Of a stretch of 64,000 nucleotides of DNA, positions 9,720-19,069 are shown piece by piece. Every line of letters begins with the position of its first letter. Within the stretch, counting starts at the first letter, position 1. The stretch spans positions 1 to 64,000 of the forward strand of contig CAYXGZ010000005.1 in NCBI GenBank assembly GCA_964464755.1, given 5' to 3'. This DNA is from CAYXGZ01 sp964464755 (lineage in GTDB: Bacteria; Planctomycetota; MHYJ01; JACPRB01). The position numbers and the translations under genes are program-made. The notes below the pieces were generated by a model. That model saw only the letters and a program-made list of their open reading frames with translations, was not told the DNA's origin and ran no database searches.

Positions 9720-10623
9720 GGAGTCTCCGCTTGGCCTCGGCCAGCACGGCCGCGAATCCCGGGTTCGTCGCGGACCGCAGGAGCACCGGCCCGTTCACGG
9801 GCAGCTCGTCGGGCTTGTGGATCGTCCATTCCTCCGTGCCGTGGACGGTCCACTCCGCGGCGTCCTTCGCGACCGAGAACAGCCGCGTGGCATTGTCGCC
9901 GCGCACGAACTGCAGCGCCCAGAGGTACGGCGTCCCCGATCCGTAGCCGACCAGCAGCGCCGCGGCCGGCGAGCCCGAGTCGAGCGGGTACGCCACCAGG
10001 CTTACCCCCTCCCCGGGCGGCGAGCCCCGGAGGTGCTCGATCAGGCGGTCGAGGCCCTCGTGCCGGCCGATTCGGTAGAGGGCCACGAGGTGGCGGTCCA
10101 CGTGATCCCGCCCGCCCTTCGCCCACGCGCGCTCGAAGTGCTCCGCGGCCGCGTCCAGGCGTCCCGACTCGAAGGCCTCGTTCGCGCATCCGTAAAGCGC
10201 GGGCAGGAAGCCCGGGTCCGCGTCGAGGGCGATCTTCATCTCCCGCTGGAACGCCTCCCCGTCCTCGAGCCGGGCCCGGAGATAGTGCACCCAGGCCTGC
10301 CCGGGCTGGCGCACCCGGAGCGCCTCGTACTCCCCCTTCACCGCCTCGAACAGGGCCGGATTCGACTTCGCGAGCTTCCGCGCGGAGTTCTGGTAGCAGC
10401 GGTGGTCCTCGAGGGCGTCGGCGGTCGCGGGGATGCGGCCCTTGTAGAGCCGGTACGCGGCGGCGTGGTCGCCCCGGGCGTAGGCGTCGCGGGCCGCCTC
10501 CAGGCCGGCGGGCGAGGCCGGAGCGGAGTTCCTCAGCACCGCGACGAGCACGACCAGCCCCGCCCCGACCCCCGCGACGAGGGCGAGGTAGGCGGCCGTG
10601 GAGGGCCGCGGCGCGGGGCTCAT
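9694..10623 (-). CDS. Membrane-anchored TPR-like protein, function unknown
   Basis: 309 aa. One membrane segment near the N-terminus (about residues 11-30, YLALVAGVGAGLVVLVAV), then a soluble domain rich in helical TPR-like repeats (AYARGDHAAAYRLY, LDAAAEHFERAW), probably outside the cytoplasmic membrane. The C-terminal third is a beta-rich region with two similar EWT[VI]H units. The ATG overlaps the asd stop (ATGA), showing translational coupling, and the end overlaps truA. I do not recognise a specific family. Confidence 0.8.
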   Translation of the reverse strand: MSPAPRPSTAAYLALVAGVGAGLVVLVAVLRNSAPASPAGLEAARDAYARGDHAAAYRLYKGRIPATADALEDHRCYQNSARKLAKSNPALFEAVKGEYEALRVRQPGQAWVHYLRARLEDGEAFQREMKIALDADPGFLPALYGCANEAFESGRLDAAAEHFERAWAKGGRDHVDRHLVALYRIGRHEGLDRLIEHLRGSPPGEGVSLVAYPLDSGSPAAALLVGYGSGTPYLWALQFVRGDNATRLFSVAKDAAEWTVHGTEEWTIHKPDELPVNGPVLLRSATNPGFAAVLAEAKRRLHDGKKEGG

Positions 10624-11633
10624 TTCCGCGCGAGGACCTCGGCGATCTGCACCGCGTTCAGGGCCGCCCCCTTGAGGAGGTTGTCGGCCACGATCCAGAG
10701 GTGCAGGCCGTTCGGCACCGTCGCGTCCTCGCGGATGCGTCCCACGAAGGTCTCCTCCCGCCCGCTCGCCTCCTTGGGCGTCGGGAAGGACTCGGGAGTC
10801 TCGGACACGACGATACCGGGCGTCTTCTTGAGCAGCTCGATCGCCTGCGCCGCCGTCACCTTGCGCTCCGTCTCGACGTTGACCGACTCGCTGTGCGCGT
10901 TGCGCACCGGGATGCGGACGCAGGTCGGCGCGACGCGGATCGACGGATCGCCGAGGATCTTGCGGGTCTCCTCGATCATCTTCGTCTCCTCGACCGTGTA
11001 CCCGGTCGGGAGGTAGGCGTCCTTCTGGGGGATCTGCGGGATCGCGTTGTACGCGATCGGCCGGGGGAAGATCGTCCGCTTCGCGAGGCCGTCCTTGAGG
11101 AAGTCGCTGCGGACCTCCTCCTCGAACTCGGCCAGCGCCTTGCCGCCCGCGCCGCTGACGGCCTGGTACGTCGACACGACGATGCGCAGGATGCGTCCCG
11201 CGTCGTGGATCGGCTTCAGCGCGTGCACCATCTGGATCGTCGAGCAGTTCGGGTTCGCGATGATCCCGCCGTGCTTCGCGATCTCGCCCGGGTTCACCTC
11301 GGGGACGACGAGGGGCACCTTCGGGTCCATGCGCCAGCAGCTCGAGTTGTCGATGACGACGGCGCCCTTCGCGGCGAAGCGCGGCGCGTACTCGCGCGAG
11401 ACGGAGGACCCGGCGCTGAAGAGGGCGAAATCGAAGCGATCTACGCTCTCGGGGGTCAGCCCGACCACGCGGTGCGGCTTGCCCCCGAAGTGGAGGACCT
11501 TGCCGACGGAGTTCGGGGAGGCGTAGAGGACGAGCTCGCCGACCGGGAAGCGGCGGCGTTCGAGGCACTCGACGAACTTCAGGCCGACGGCGCCGGTGGC
11601 GCCGACGATGGCGACGCGGAAGCTCTGGCTCAT
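10620..11633 (-). CDS. asd: Aspartate-semialdehyde dehydrogenase
   Basis: 337 aa, normal length. Reduces aspartyl-phosphate to aspartate semialdehyde with NADPH, feeding lysine/diaminopimelate, threonine and methionine synthesis. The NADP-binding GATGAVG is at residue 11, the active-site cysteine is Cys130 in NPNCSTIQM and the proton-transfer histidine is His247 in RNAHSES. It heads the asd-TPR-truA-GT unit. The start has TAGGAT 10 nt upstream and no ribosome-binding site. Confidence 0.97.
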   Translation of the reverse strand: MSQSFRVAIVGATGAVGLKFVECLERRRFPVGELVLYASPNSVGKVLHFGGKPHRVVGLTPESVDRFDFALFSAGSSVSREYAPRFAAKGAVVIDNSSCWRMDPKVPLVVPEVNPGEIAKHGGIIANPNCSTIQMVHALKPIHDAGRILRIVVSTYQAVSGAGGKALAEFEEEVRSDFLKDGLAKRTIFPRPIAYNAIPQIPQKDAYLPTGYTVEETKMIEETRKILGDPSIRVAPTCVRIPVRNAHSESVNVETERKVTAAQAIELLKKTPGIVVSETPESFPTPKEASGREETFVGRIREDATVPNGLHLWIVADNLLKGAALNAVQIAEVLARK

Positions 11634-11643
11634 GGCGGATGCA

Positions 11644-11649
11644 ATCCTA
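11644..11649 (-). promoter_or_regulatory. Leaderless-type -10 (TAGGAT) for asd
   Basis: TAGGAT on the minus strand 10 nt before the asd ATG, with no purine-rich ribosome site between. Confidence 0.45.
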
Positions 11650-11714
11650 GCGGAGTTTCGGGGTTTCCGGACGGGAAAGGACGCCTCGGGGGCCGCCGAC
11701 GGCGGCCGCCGCGA

Positions 11715-12218
11715 TCACCGCTTTCGCTTCGTTCCGGGGTTCATGGGGGAGGCGACGTACCGGCCGCTGCGGCCGCCCGTCTTCTCGAGGAGGCGGAGTT
11801 TATCAATCTCCATCCCCCTGTCAACCGCCTTGGCCATGTCGTAGACGGTCAGCGCCGCCACGGCCGCGGCCGTGAGCGCCTCCATCTCGACGCCCGTGCG
11901 GTCCAGGGCCTCGACGCGGGCGCGGATGTCCAGGACGCCGCCCCGGCCGAAGGAGAACTCCACGTCGACCTTGGTGGTGGCGATCGGGTGGCAGAGCGGG
12001 ATCAGCGTCGAGGTCTGCTTCGCGGCCTGGATCCCGGCGAGCCGCGCGACGGCGAGCACGTCGCCCTTCGCGGCGAGGCCCTTCTCGATGAGGCGGCGCG
12101 TCGCGGGGAGCATTCGGACCTGGACGCCCGCGACCGCGGTGCGGTGCGTGACGGGCTTGGCCCCGACGTCGACCATGCGGGCCGAACCCCGGGAGTCGAG
12201 GTGCGTGAGCCGGCTCAT
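11715..12218 (-). CDS. moaC: Cyclic pyranopterin monophosphate synthase
   Basis: 167 aa. Second step of molybdenum-cofactor synthesis, turning the MoaA product into cyclic pyranopterin monophosphate. Family motifs: MVDVGAKPVTHRTAVA near the N-terminus, KQTSTLIPLCHP, and the catalytic Asp127/Lys130 pair in VYDMAKAVDR, at the E. coli positions within one residue. Its ATG overlaps the stop of the TonB-like gene by 4 nt. The C-terminus has a short basic extension. Another Mo-cofactor gene, mobA, lies 12 kb away; the remaining moa genes are not in this window. Confidence 0.97.
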   Translation of the reverse strand: MSRLTHLDSRGSARMVDVGAKPVTHRTAVAGVQVRMLPATRRLIEKGLAAKGDVLAVARLAGIQAAKQTSTLIPLCHPIATTKVDVEFSFGRGGVLDIRARVEALDRTGVEMEALTAAAVAALTVYDMAKAVDRGMEIDKLRLLEKTGGRSGRYVASPMNPGTKRKR

Positions 12219-12847
12219 TCGAGGCGGAAGACGTAGCGGATGGAGTCGCTCGCCGCCACGGGGGCGCCGTCGCGCCGCGCGGGGCGGTAGCGGGCGGCCT
12301 TCACGGCGGCCAGGGCGGCCGCGTCCAGCTCCTCGCAGCCCGAGGAGACCCGGACCTTCGCCTCCCGGACGGCGCCGTCCTCCCCCACCAGGAGTTCCAC
12401 GACGACCTCGCCCTCGATGCCGCGGCGACGGCAGGCCGTGGGATACGTCGGGACGGGGCTGGCGATCAACTCGGCTCCGTGCAGCACCGGGGCCGCGGGG
12501 CCTGGCGGCGGCGCCAGCTGCACGCGGGAGGCGGGATTCACGCGAGTCGCGGTGACGCGGGGCTCCGAGCGAGGGCGGAAAGGCGACGGCGGGTCGGGGT
12601 CCTCGGCCACGGGGGGCGGCTCGATGGCCACCGGCGCGGACTCCGTCGCGGGCAGCGGCGCCTCGGCCTTGGCGATCGGCCCGAAGTCCACGTGGCGGAC
12701 GGGCTCGACGTCCCGCACCGCGGTGGAGATTTCGACGACCGGCGCCTCCGGCCCGCGGGGCAGCGGCGAGCGCGCGGCGTAGACCAGCGCCGCGAGGAAC
12801 GCGGCGTGGAGCAGCGCCGAAGCCAGGGTCGACCCGAGTTTCTTCAT
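12215..12847 (-). CDS. TonB-family energy-transducer-like protein
   Basis: 210 aa from the ATG at 12847, chosen because the protein then starts with lysines and a membrane anchor (residues about 8-25). The middle is proline-rich and acidic/basic alternating (residues 30-110), the typical periplasm-spanning arm. The C-terminal 90 residues form a TonB domain: YPTACRRRGIEGEVVVELLV, AVREAKVRVSSGCEELD, and a final YVFRLE. By family it links a proton-motive-force motor to outer-membrane receptors or, in non-receptor versions, has an envelope role. ExbB/ExbD are not adjacent. It overlaps moaC by 4 nt, an odd pairing. Confidence 0.85.
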   Translation of the reverse strand: MKKLGSTLASALLHAAFLAALVYAARSPLPRGPEAPVVEISTAVRDVEPVRHVDFGPIAKAEAPLPATESAPVAIEPPPVAEDPDPPSPFRPRSEPRVTATRVNPASRVQLAPPPGPAAPVLHGAELIASPVPTYPTACRRRGIEGEVVVELLVGEDGAVREAKVRVSSGCEELDAAALAAVKAARYRPARRDGAPVAASDSIRYVFRLE

Positions 12848-12926
12848 CTTGCCCTTAGGACATACGCGGGACGGCCCGTCCCGGCGCAGGAAATCCAAGA
12901 TACCCGTCCCCCCGGGGGGAGACAAG

Positions 12927-14660
12927 TCACTCCCGCTGGCCGAGGAGGAGGCGGCGGGCGATGCGGATCGGCGGATAGCCCTGGCCGATGAGGCGGTTGT
13001 GGAACTCCTTGAGCGACCAGCCCGCCCCCCAGGCGGCGCGGACCTCCTCGCGCAGGGCGAGGATCTGCTGCTTCCCCAGCGTGTAGACCAAGTACGTGGG
13101 ATCGACGGTGCCGCGCCTCGCCTCGCGCTCCGCGTTGACGCGCTCCAGGCCGCCGTCGCGCTCGAAGAATTCGACCGCCTGCTCCAGGGTCATGCCCCGG
13201 GCGTGCATCCGGAGCGCCACGAGGTAGCGGCAGATCCGCAGCAGGGCCAGGTTCAGCTGCTGGAGCCGGAGCTTCGCGTCGCCCGGCGCCAGCTCGTCCA
13301 CGTAGACCTGCTCGAGGTAGTGCGCCCAGCCCTCGGAGAAGGAGCCGCAGCCGAAGACGCGGCGGACCTTCGAGACGACGCCGCGGACCGCGAGGAACTG
13401 CGTGTAGTGGCCGGGGTAGGCCTCGTGGACCGAGATCAGGGTCAGCGCGGGCCGGTTGTAGAAGCGCAGGTGCTGGGCCGACTTCGCGGCGTCCCACGAC
13501 GGATCCGGCAGCGTGATCCGGTAGTACGCCTCGCGGGCGACGGCCTCGAACGGACCCGGGATCTCCATCGAGGCGAACGACGTCGTGCGGCGGAACGACG
13601 GGGTCTCCGCCACCAGGCAGTCGGCGTCCGCGGGCACGTCGCAGAGCTTCTCGCGGGACTGGCGCTTCAGGTTCTCCAGGAGCGCGCGGGTCTCCTCGAG
13701 GAGCTTGTCGACCGGCGGGTGGTCGGCGGCCGCCTCGCGGAGCACGTCGGCCACCGGCTTCGTCGCGTCGATGGACGCCGCGACCTTCGCGATCTCGGCC
13801 TTCGTCGAGGCCAGGAGGCGGTCGCCCTCGGCGATGAGCGCCTCGATCGGCGTGTCGACCATCTCCTCGAGCTGCAGGCGCTTCGCGAGCAGGTCCTCGC
13901 CGATGGCGTAGGCCCCGTCGGCCCGGGCCTGCAGGTCCGACTTCATCCAGGCGGCGAAGGAGTCGATCGAGGCGAGCGCGGCCGCCAGGCCCTCGGCGAA
14001 GCGCTTCTCGGCCGGGGGGTCCGCGGGACCCGCGAACGCCTTCGGCAGCTCGTCGGCCAGGAACGCGCGGAGGCCCCCGAATTCCTGCACCGCGAGCTCG
14101 ACGTGGATCGCCGCCGGCCGCTTCAGGTTGGCCTTCGCGGCCTCGAGCACGGCCGGCACCCGGGCGAGCCGGGAGGCCGCCAGGTCCCGGCGCCGGCCGG
14201 GTGGCGCGAACGCGAGCGACGCCAGCGGATGCAGGCCTCCCGCGATCACCTCGCGGTAGTGCTGGGGCATCCGCTCCCAGGGGCGGAGCTCCTCGAGGTG
14301 CAGCAGCCGGGCCCGGACCTGGTGGTCCACGATCTCCAGGTCCTGCACCGCGTCGTCGGAGAGGAGGTCGCGCTGGAGCCCGCGGAAGCGGCCGAGCCAC
14401 GTGCGCAGGTCGGCGGCCTGGTCCTGGATCGCGGAGGCCGTCACGTCGGGCAGCGCCGCGTCGTAGTCGTGGATCCCGGCGCGCGTGGCGGCCGTGGGGT
14501 TGGTCGCCCAGTGCCAGGCGAGGTAGCCTTCGACGAGGTTGACGAAGCGGGCGTTCTCGGCGCGGCCGCGGTGGCGCTCCGGAAGTCCCCAGGTGTCCGG
14601 GTCCGGCTCGATCCGGCAGGACAGGACCCCGAGCAGGAGCAGGGCCGGGGCGAGGCGCAT
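12927..14660 (-). CDS. DUF885-family putative metallopeptidase lipoprotein
   Basis: 577 aa, the usual DUF885 length. The N-terminus has a hydrophobic stretch ending in LGVLSC, a likely lipobox, so it should be membrane-anchored in the periplasm. The metal motif is HEAYPGHY at about residue 408, the family's HExxxxH signature, with a later GWAHYLEQ helix supplying the third ligand region. Known relatives are poorly characterised peptidases. TATCCT lies 7 nt before the ATG with no ribosome site, so leaderless initiation is likely. Divergent from the sigma-factor gene, with 75 nt between starts. Confidence 0.88.
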   Translation of the reverse strand: MRLAPALLLLGVLSCRIEPDPDTWGLPERHRGRAENARFVNLVEGYLAWHWATNPTAATRAGIHDYDAALPDVTASAIQDQAADLRTWLGRFRGLQRDLLSDDAVQDLEIVDHQVRARLLHLEELRPWERMPQHYREVIAGGLHPLASLAFAPPGRRRDLAASRLARVPAVLEAAKANLKRPAAIHVELAVQEFGGLRAFLADELPKAFAGPADPPAEKRFAEGLAAALASIDSFAAWMKSDLQARADGAYAIGEDLLAKRLQLEEMVDTPIEALIAEGDRLLASTKAEIAKVAASIDATKPVADVLREAAADHPPVDKLLEETRALLENLKRQSREKLCDVPADADCLVAETPSFRRTTSFASMEIPGPFEAVAREAYYRITLPDPSWDAAKSAQHLRFYNRPALTLISVHEAYPGHYTQFLAVRGVVSKVRRVFGCGSFSEGWAHYLEQVYVDELAPGDAKLRLQQLNLALLRICRYLVALRMHARGMTLEQAVEFFERDGGLERVNAEREARRGTVDPTYLVYTLGKQQILALREEVRAAWGAGWSLKEFHNRLIGQGYPPIRIARRLLLGQRE

Positions 14661-14667
14661 CGCACGG

Positions 14668-14673
14668 AGGATA
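14668..14673 (-). promoter_or_regulatory. Leaderless-type -10 (TATCCT) for the DUF885 gene
   Basis: TATCCT on the minus strand, 7 nt before the ATG at 14660. Confidence 0.4.
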
Positions 14674-14721
14674 GCGGCGGGACCCCCGGACCATCAAGGA
14701 CTCGATTCGGGGACCGCGTGG

Positions 14722-14727
14722 TATCAT
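14722..14727 (+). promoter_or_regulatory. Leaderless-type -10 (TATCAT) for sigma factor/kinase unit
   Basis: TATCAT 8 nt before the ATG at 14736; no Shine-Dalgarno in between. Confidence 0.5.
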
Positions 14728-14735
14728 CCGGCATC

Positions 14736-15509
14736 ATGGGCGACCTCGGCGACACCTCGCTCGGCGGCCCCGGCCGGAGCTTCCCCACCACGGTGTGGGA
14801 GGACATCCTGGCCGCGGGCGATCCGAGCAGCCCGGAGTACCGCGAGCGCCTCGAGGGCCTCCTGAAGGCCTACTGGAAGCCCGTCTTCGCCTACGTCCGC
14901 CGCGCCTGGCACAAGAGCGTCGAGGACGCCAAGGACATCACGCAGGCCTTCTTCGCGATCATCCTCGAGCGCGGCCTCATCTCGAGGATCTCCCGGGAAC
15001 GGGGCACGTTCCGGAGCTACCTCAAGCGCGCCCTGCAGAACTTCCTCGTGGACGTCGAGCGGGCGGCCGCCTCGCGCCGCCCGACCTCGGGCCGCGTCTT
15101 CTCGCTCGACGCGGAGCCGGAGGAGCTGGAACGGCTCGGCGGCGGACCCGGCGACTCGCCGGACAAGGCCTACGACCGCGAGTGGTTCCGCGTGCTCTTC
15201 CAGGGCGCGATCGAGAGCCTGCGCGACCAGCTGGCCCGGGACGGGAAGGCCGGCCACTTCGAGGTCTTCCGGCGCTACTGCCTCGAGCCCCAGGGCCTGG
15301 CGGCCCCGGCGCCCGGATCAGGGACCGCGGCGGCCGCGCCGAGCTACGCCGAGGTTGCCGCGAAGCTCGGCATCACCGAGACGGACGTCCGCAACCAGCT
15401 CCACTACTGCCGCTCGGCGCTCTTCGTGCACCTGAAGCGGGCGATCCGGGACTACGCGGGGTCGGAGTCCGACGTCGAGGCGGAACTGCGCGAGGTCATC
15501 GGCCCGTGA
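14736..15509 (+). CDS. ECF-like RNA polymerase sigma factor, kinase-associated
   Basis: 257 aa. Sigma region 2 is visible in YWKPVFAYVRRAWHKSVEDAKD and DITQAFFAIIL; region 4 helix-turn-helix is near the C-terminus (YAEVAAKLGITETDVRNQLHYCRSAL). The N-terminus GDTSLGGPGRSFPTTVW carries the F-P-[ST]-T-x-W motif of a large family seen in planctomycetes, acidobacteria and verrucomicrobia. Its stop overlaps the GTG of the downstream kinase (GTGA), so both are made together, and the kinase is the obvious candidate regulator. No anti-sigma factor gene is adjacent. A close paralogue lies at 58.6-59.3 kb. Confidence 0.92.
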   Translation: MGDLGDTSLGGPGRSFPTTVWEDILAAGDPSSPEYRERLEGLLKAYWKPVFAYVRRAWHKSVEDAKDITQAFFAIILERGLISRISRERGTFRSYLKRALQNFLVDVERAAASRRPTSGRVFSLDAEPEELERLGGGPGDSPDKAYDREWFRVLFQGAIESLRDQLARDGKAGHFEVFRRYCLEPQGLAAPAPGSGTAAAAPSYAEVAAKLGITETDVRNQLHYCRSALFVHLKRAIRDYAGSESDVEAELREVIGP

Positions 15510-18500
15510 TCCCCGGCGACGACGCGCTGGACCGGATCCGCGGCCTCATGGGCAACCCGCCGGAGGGGAGCGCCGGCGCGGGCTCGGGCTTCTACCGCAG
15601 CGTCGAGGGCCGCAGCCTCGGCCGCTACAAGGTGATCCGCGAGATCGCCCGGGGCGGCATGGGCGCGATCCTCGAGGGCTACGACTCCTCGCTGGGCCGC
15701 CGCGTCGCGCTGAAGATCCTCCGCGAGGACCGGGCGGGCAAGGACGAGGTCCAGCGCCTGATCCGCGAGGCGCGCGTGGCCGCGAAGCTGCGCCACCCGA
15801 ACATCATCACGATCCACGAGGTCGGCGCCGCCGACGACCCCTCGGGCGTCCGCATCCCCTACATCGCCATGGACCTCGTCGAGGGCCGGACGCTGGCGGA
15901 GCACTTCGCCGACCGCTCGATGCCCCTCGTGAAGAAGATCGCCCTGCTCGAGGACGTCGCGATGGCCGCGGGCTACGCGCACGGCGAGGGCGTGGTGCAC
16001 CGCGACCTCAAGCCGCAGAACGTGCTCGTGGACCCCTCGGGGCGGGTCTTCCTCACGGACTTCGGGCTGGCGCGCCAGACGCTGTCCGACGACCGCCTCA
16101 CGCGCTCCCGCGCCATCCTCGGCACGCCGAACTACATGGCCCCCGAGCAGGTCTCCGGCCGGTCCCGGGACCTCGACTCGCGGACGGACGTCTACTCGCT
16201 CGGCGTGATGATCTACGAGGCCGCGACCGGGAAGCTGCCCTACTCCGCGGGCACGTCCGCGGACCTCTACGACCGGATCCGCGCGGGGGACTTCCCCCGG
16301 CCCTCGACGATCTCCCGCTCGGTGCCGCGGGACCTCGAGGACATCTGCCTGAAGGCGATGGCGATGGACCCGGGCGACCGCTACCGCGACGGCGCGGAGC
16401 TCGGGCTGGACCTGCGCCGGTTCCGGGAGCACGAACCCGTGCAGGCCCGGCCGCCCGGCCGCATCCGGACGATCCGCCGCAAGCTGGCTCGCAAGCGGGT
16501 GCTCACCGGCACGGTCCTCGGCCTCGTCCTGCTCGGCGCGGGCGGCGCGCCGATCGTCTGGAGGCTCGCCACCCGGGCCTCGAGCGCGGAGAAGCGCTCG
16601 GAGGAGGACCGGGCGAAGCTGGCGCAGGAGCTCAAGGAGCGGATGAAGACCTACGCCTCGGGCGTGCTGGCGCTGCGGCGGACCGGCGACCTGGAGGCGG
16701 CTCGGAAGTTCGCCGCGGAGGCGGCCGGGCCGTGCCGCGAGGCCGCGGAGCGGCATCCCGGGATGGCCGATCCCTGGTGGGTGCTCGGGAGGCTCGACCG
16801 GCTCCTGCTCGACGAGGTCTCGGCGCTCGGCCGGCAGGAGGAGGCGCTGAAGCGCAACGCGGGCTACATCCCCGCGCGCTACGAGCGCCTCATCATCGGC
16901 TCGCGCCGCCTGCGCAACCTCGTCTGGGAGCGCAGCCAGCTCGCGGCCACGAGCGCGATGGAGCTCTCGGGCCAGGGCACGGGCTTCCCCACGCTGAACC
17001 CCGACATCGTCCGGCGCTTCCTCGACACGGATCCGGAGGCCATGGCCACCTTGAAGGGCATCGTCGCCGACCTCGCGGCCCTGGAGGCGACTTCGGGCGC
17101 CGTTCCGGCCGGGGAGCTCTCCACCGCGCGGGGCCTGGTCGCGCTGCACCGGGGCCAGCTCGACGCGGCCAAGCGGCACCTCGGCGAGGCGACGCTGCTG
17201 GACCCCGGCCTGGCCGAGGCGACCGAGGGCCTCGCGCTCCTCGAGCTCGAGGCGGGCCGGACGCAGGAGGCGCTGGCGCTGCTCAACGAGGGCCTGGCGC
17301 GGGACCGGGGCTACGTCCCGTTCCGCCTGCTGCGGGCCCAGGCCCAGTTCGCCCTGGTGGGCGCGGCCCGCGGCGACGCCGGCGACGGCCCGCTGCTCGA
17401 GGCGAGGGCGGACCTCGAGGCCGCCCTGGCCGCCGGGTACACCCGGCCCGAGACCCGCTTCAAGCTCGCGGTCTGCCACTCGTTCCTCGGCATCCGCCGG
17501 ATCACGGCCGGCCAGAAGGGGGACGACTCGTTCGAACTCGCGGCGGCCCAGCTCCGCCGGGCGGTCGTCGACCTCAAGGAGGCCGTCCGCGCCCGGCTCT
17601 TCGAGCTGCGGCTCCTCGCGACGAACGCCTCGTGGGCGCAATGGTCGGGCCAGGCCCAGCCCGGGGCCTACCGTCCCCACCTCGAGGCCGCCCGGGCGAT
17701 CGCGCGCGCCGAGCCGGGGTCCGCCGAGGCCTGGCTGACGCTCGGGATGCTGGAGACCATCTCCGGCCAGCTCACCCCCTCGGAGATGGCGGCGTCCATC
17801 GAGCGCGGCGTGGAGGCGTACGAGACCGCGGGCCGGCTGATCCCCGGCGACCCGGCCCCGCGCTTCTGGGCCGCCGGCGGCCTGATCAAGCTCGGGGAGC
17901 TCGAGATCCGCCGCCGCCGCAGTCCGGCGGCGTACGTGCAGCGCGCGGAGGCGTACCTGCGGGCGGTGCTCGAGGCGGACCGCGGCGGGGCCGGCCCCCT
18001 GCTGCTGATGTCGGACCTGGAGCTCATCGCGGCCCAGGATCCGAGTTGTCCGCCCGACGAGGCCTCGCGCCACGGGGAGCGGGCGCTGCACCACGCATCG
18101 GAAGGCATCAAGATCGCGCCGTGGGCCTGGGACGCCCATTTCCGGCGGTCCCGGATCCTCTGGGCGCTGGCCGTGCAGGTGGTCCGGGCCGGGGGCGATC
18201 CCCTGCCCCAGTCGGAGAGTTCCGTCCGGGACGCGGCCGAGGCCATGCGCCTGAATCCTCGGGGGCCCGAGGTCGTCCAGAACCTGGCCCAACTCGCCGC
18301 GTACCTGGCGGAATGGAGGGTCCAGCGGCAGCTGGACCCCGGCCCGGCCTGCGCGCAGGCGGATCCCGCCATCGCCGCCTTCCAGAAGCTGAGGCCGGAC
18401 TCCCCGGAGATCCTGGCGGCGAAGTGCCGGTCCCTGAATGCGCGGATCGGTTACGGCGCCCCGCGGGGCCAGTTCGACCCCGAGGCGCTGGCGGACCTGA

Positions 18501-19009
18501 AGACGGCCGCCACCCGGTTGACCCGCGTCATGCCCGCGCTCGCCGACGGCTGGTACTACCTGGGCAACGCGCGGCTGCTCGGGGGGAGCTTCGACGCCTC
18601 CGCCGGGAAGGACCCCACCCCGCTTTACGATTCCGCGATGGAGGCGTACGACCAGGCGATCCGCCGGCAGCCGAACAACGAGAACTTCCTCTGCGCCCGG
18701 GGCCAGGTCCACATTGGCCACGCGGGCTGGAAGGTCCTCCGGCAGGAGGACGCGGCCTCCTCGTACGCGGACGCGGTGGCGGAGTACGATCGTTCGCTCC
18801 AGGCGAGCCCCGGCTCGCTGCAGGCCCTGGGCATGAGGGCGATGGCCCGCGACCAGTGGGCCCACCACCTGCAGTCCACCGGGAGGGATGCGGGGCCGAT
18901 CGCGGCGGCCGCCACGGCGGACTACCGGGAGATCCTCCGCCGGAGCCCGGCGTACGACGCCTGGTGCCAGCCGCGGATCGAGGCGCTCTCGCGGCTCGGG
19001 ACGAAATAG
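15506..19009 (+). CDS. Membrane Ser/Thr protein kinase with TPR tail
   Basis: 1167 aa starting at the GTG that overlaps the sigma-factor stop. Kinase domain about residues 41-308: glycine loop IARGGMG, Lys70 in VALKIL, HRDLKPQN with Asp167, DFG at 185-187, and GTPNYMAPEQ. All catalytic residues are present. A single membrane segment follows (about 331-353) and then about 800 residues of TPR-type helical repeats, probably on the outer face of the membrane. By family it phosphorylates Ser/Thr in response to a signal sensed by the TPR part. Genetic coupling to the sigma factor makes that protein the leading substrate candidate (inference). Confidence 0.95.
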   Translation: MIPGDDALDRIRGLMGNPPEGSAGAGSGFYRSVEGRSLGRYKVIREIARGGMGAILEGYDSSLGRRVALKILREDRAGKDEVQRLIREARVAAKLRHPNIITIHEVGAADDPSGVRIPYIAMDLVEGRTLAEHFADRSMPLVKKIALLEDVAMAAGYAHGEGVVHRDLKPQNVLVDPSGRVFLTDFGLARQTLSDDRLTRSRAILGTPNYMAPEQVSGRSRDLDSRTDVYSLGVMIYEAATGKLPYSAGTSADLYDRIRAGDFPRPSTISRSVPRDLEDICLKAMAMDPGDRYRDGAELGLDLRRFREHEPVQARPPGRIRTIRRKLARKRVLTGTVLGLVLLGAGGAPIVWRLATRASSAEKRSEEDRAKLAQELKERMKTYASGVLALRRTGDLEAARKFAAEAAGPCREAAERHPGMADPWWVLGRLDRLLLDEVSALGRQEEALKRNAGYIPARYERLIIGSRRLRNLVWERSQLAATSAMELSGQGTGFPTLNPDIVRRFLDTDPEAMATLKGIVADLAALEATSGAVPAGELSTARGLVALHRGQLDAAKRHLGEATLLDPGLAEATEGLALLELEAGRTQEALALLNEGLARDRGYVPFRLLRAQAQFALVGAARGDAGDGPLLEARADLEAALAAGYTRPETRFKLAVCHSFLGIRRITAGQKGDDSFELAAAQLRRAVVDLKEAVRARLFELRLLATNASWAQWSGQAQPGAYRPHLEAARAIARAEPGSAEAWLTLGMLETISGQLTPSEMAASIERGVEAYETAGRLIPGDPAPRFWAAGGLIKLGELEIRRRRSPAAYVQRAEAYLRAVLEADRGGAGPLLLMSDLELIAAQDPSCPPDEASRHGERALHHASEGIKIAPWAWDAHFRRSRILWALAVQVVRAGGDPLPQSESSVRDAAEAMRLNPRGPEVVQNLAQLAAYLAEWRVQRQLDPGPACAQADPAIAAFQKLRPDSPEILAAKCRSLNARIGYGAPRGQFDPEALADLKTAATRLTRVMPALADGWYYLGNARLLGGSFDASAGKDPTPLYDSAMEAYDQAIRRQPNNENFLCARGQVHIGHAGWKVLRQEDAASSYADAVAEYDRSLQASPGSLQALGMRAMARDQWAHHLQSTGRDAGPIAAAATADYREILRRSPAYDAWCQPRIEALSRLGTK

Positions 19010-19040
19010 GGCCGGACCGCCCGAACGGGCGGCCCGGCCC
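19009..19040 (+). terminator. Hairpin between convergent genes
   Basis: A 14-nt arm GGGCCGGACCGCCC and its complement with one A/C mismatch around a GAAC loop, directly after the kinase stop and 30 nt before the end of the convergent SH3 gene. It lacks a U-run, so it may act as an mRNA 3'-end structure or Rho-assisted terminator in either direction. Confidence 0.55.
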
Positions 19041-19069
19041 CGGAGATGATCGCTGTCGAACCCGAAGGT

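Noticed and set aside
12845..12870. Leaderless -10 for the TonB-like gene
   Set aside because: The best candidate (TATGTC) lacks the final T and has an 11-nt spacer; not convincing.
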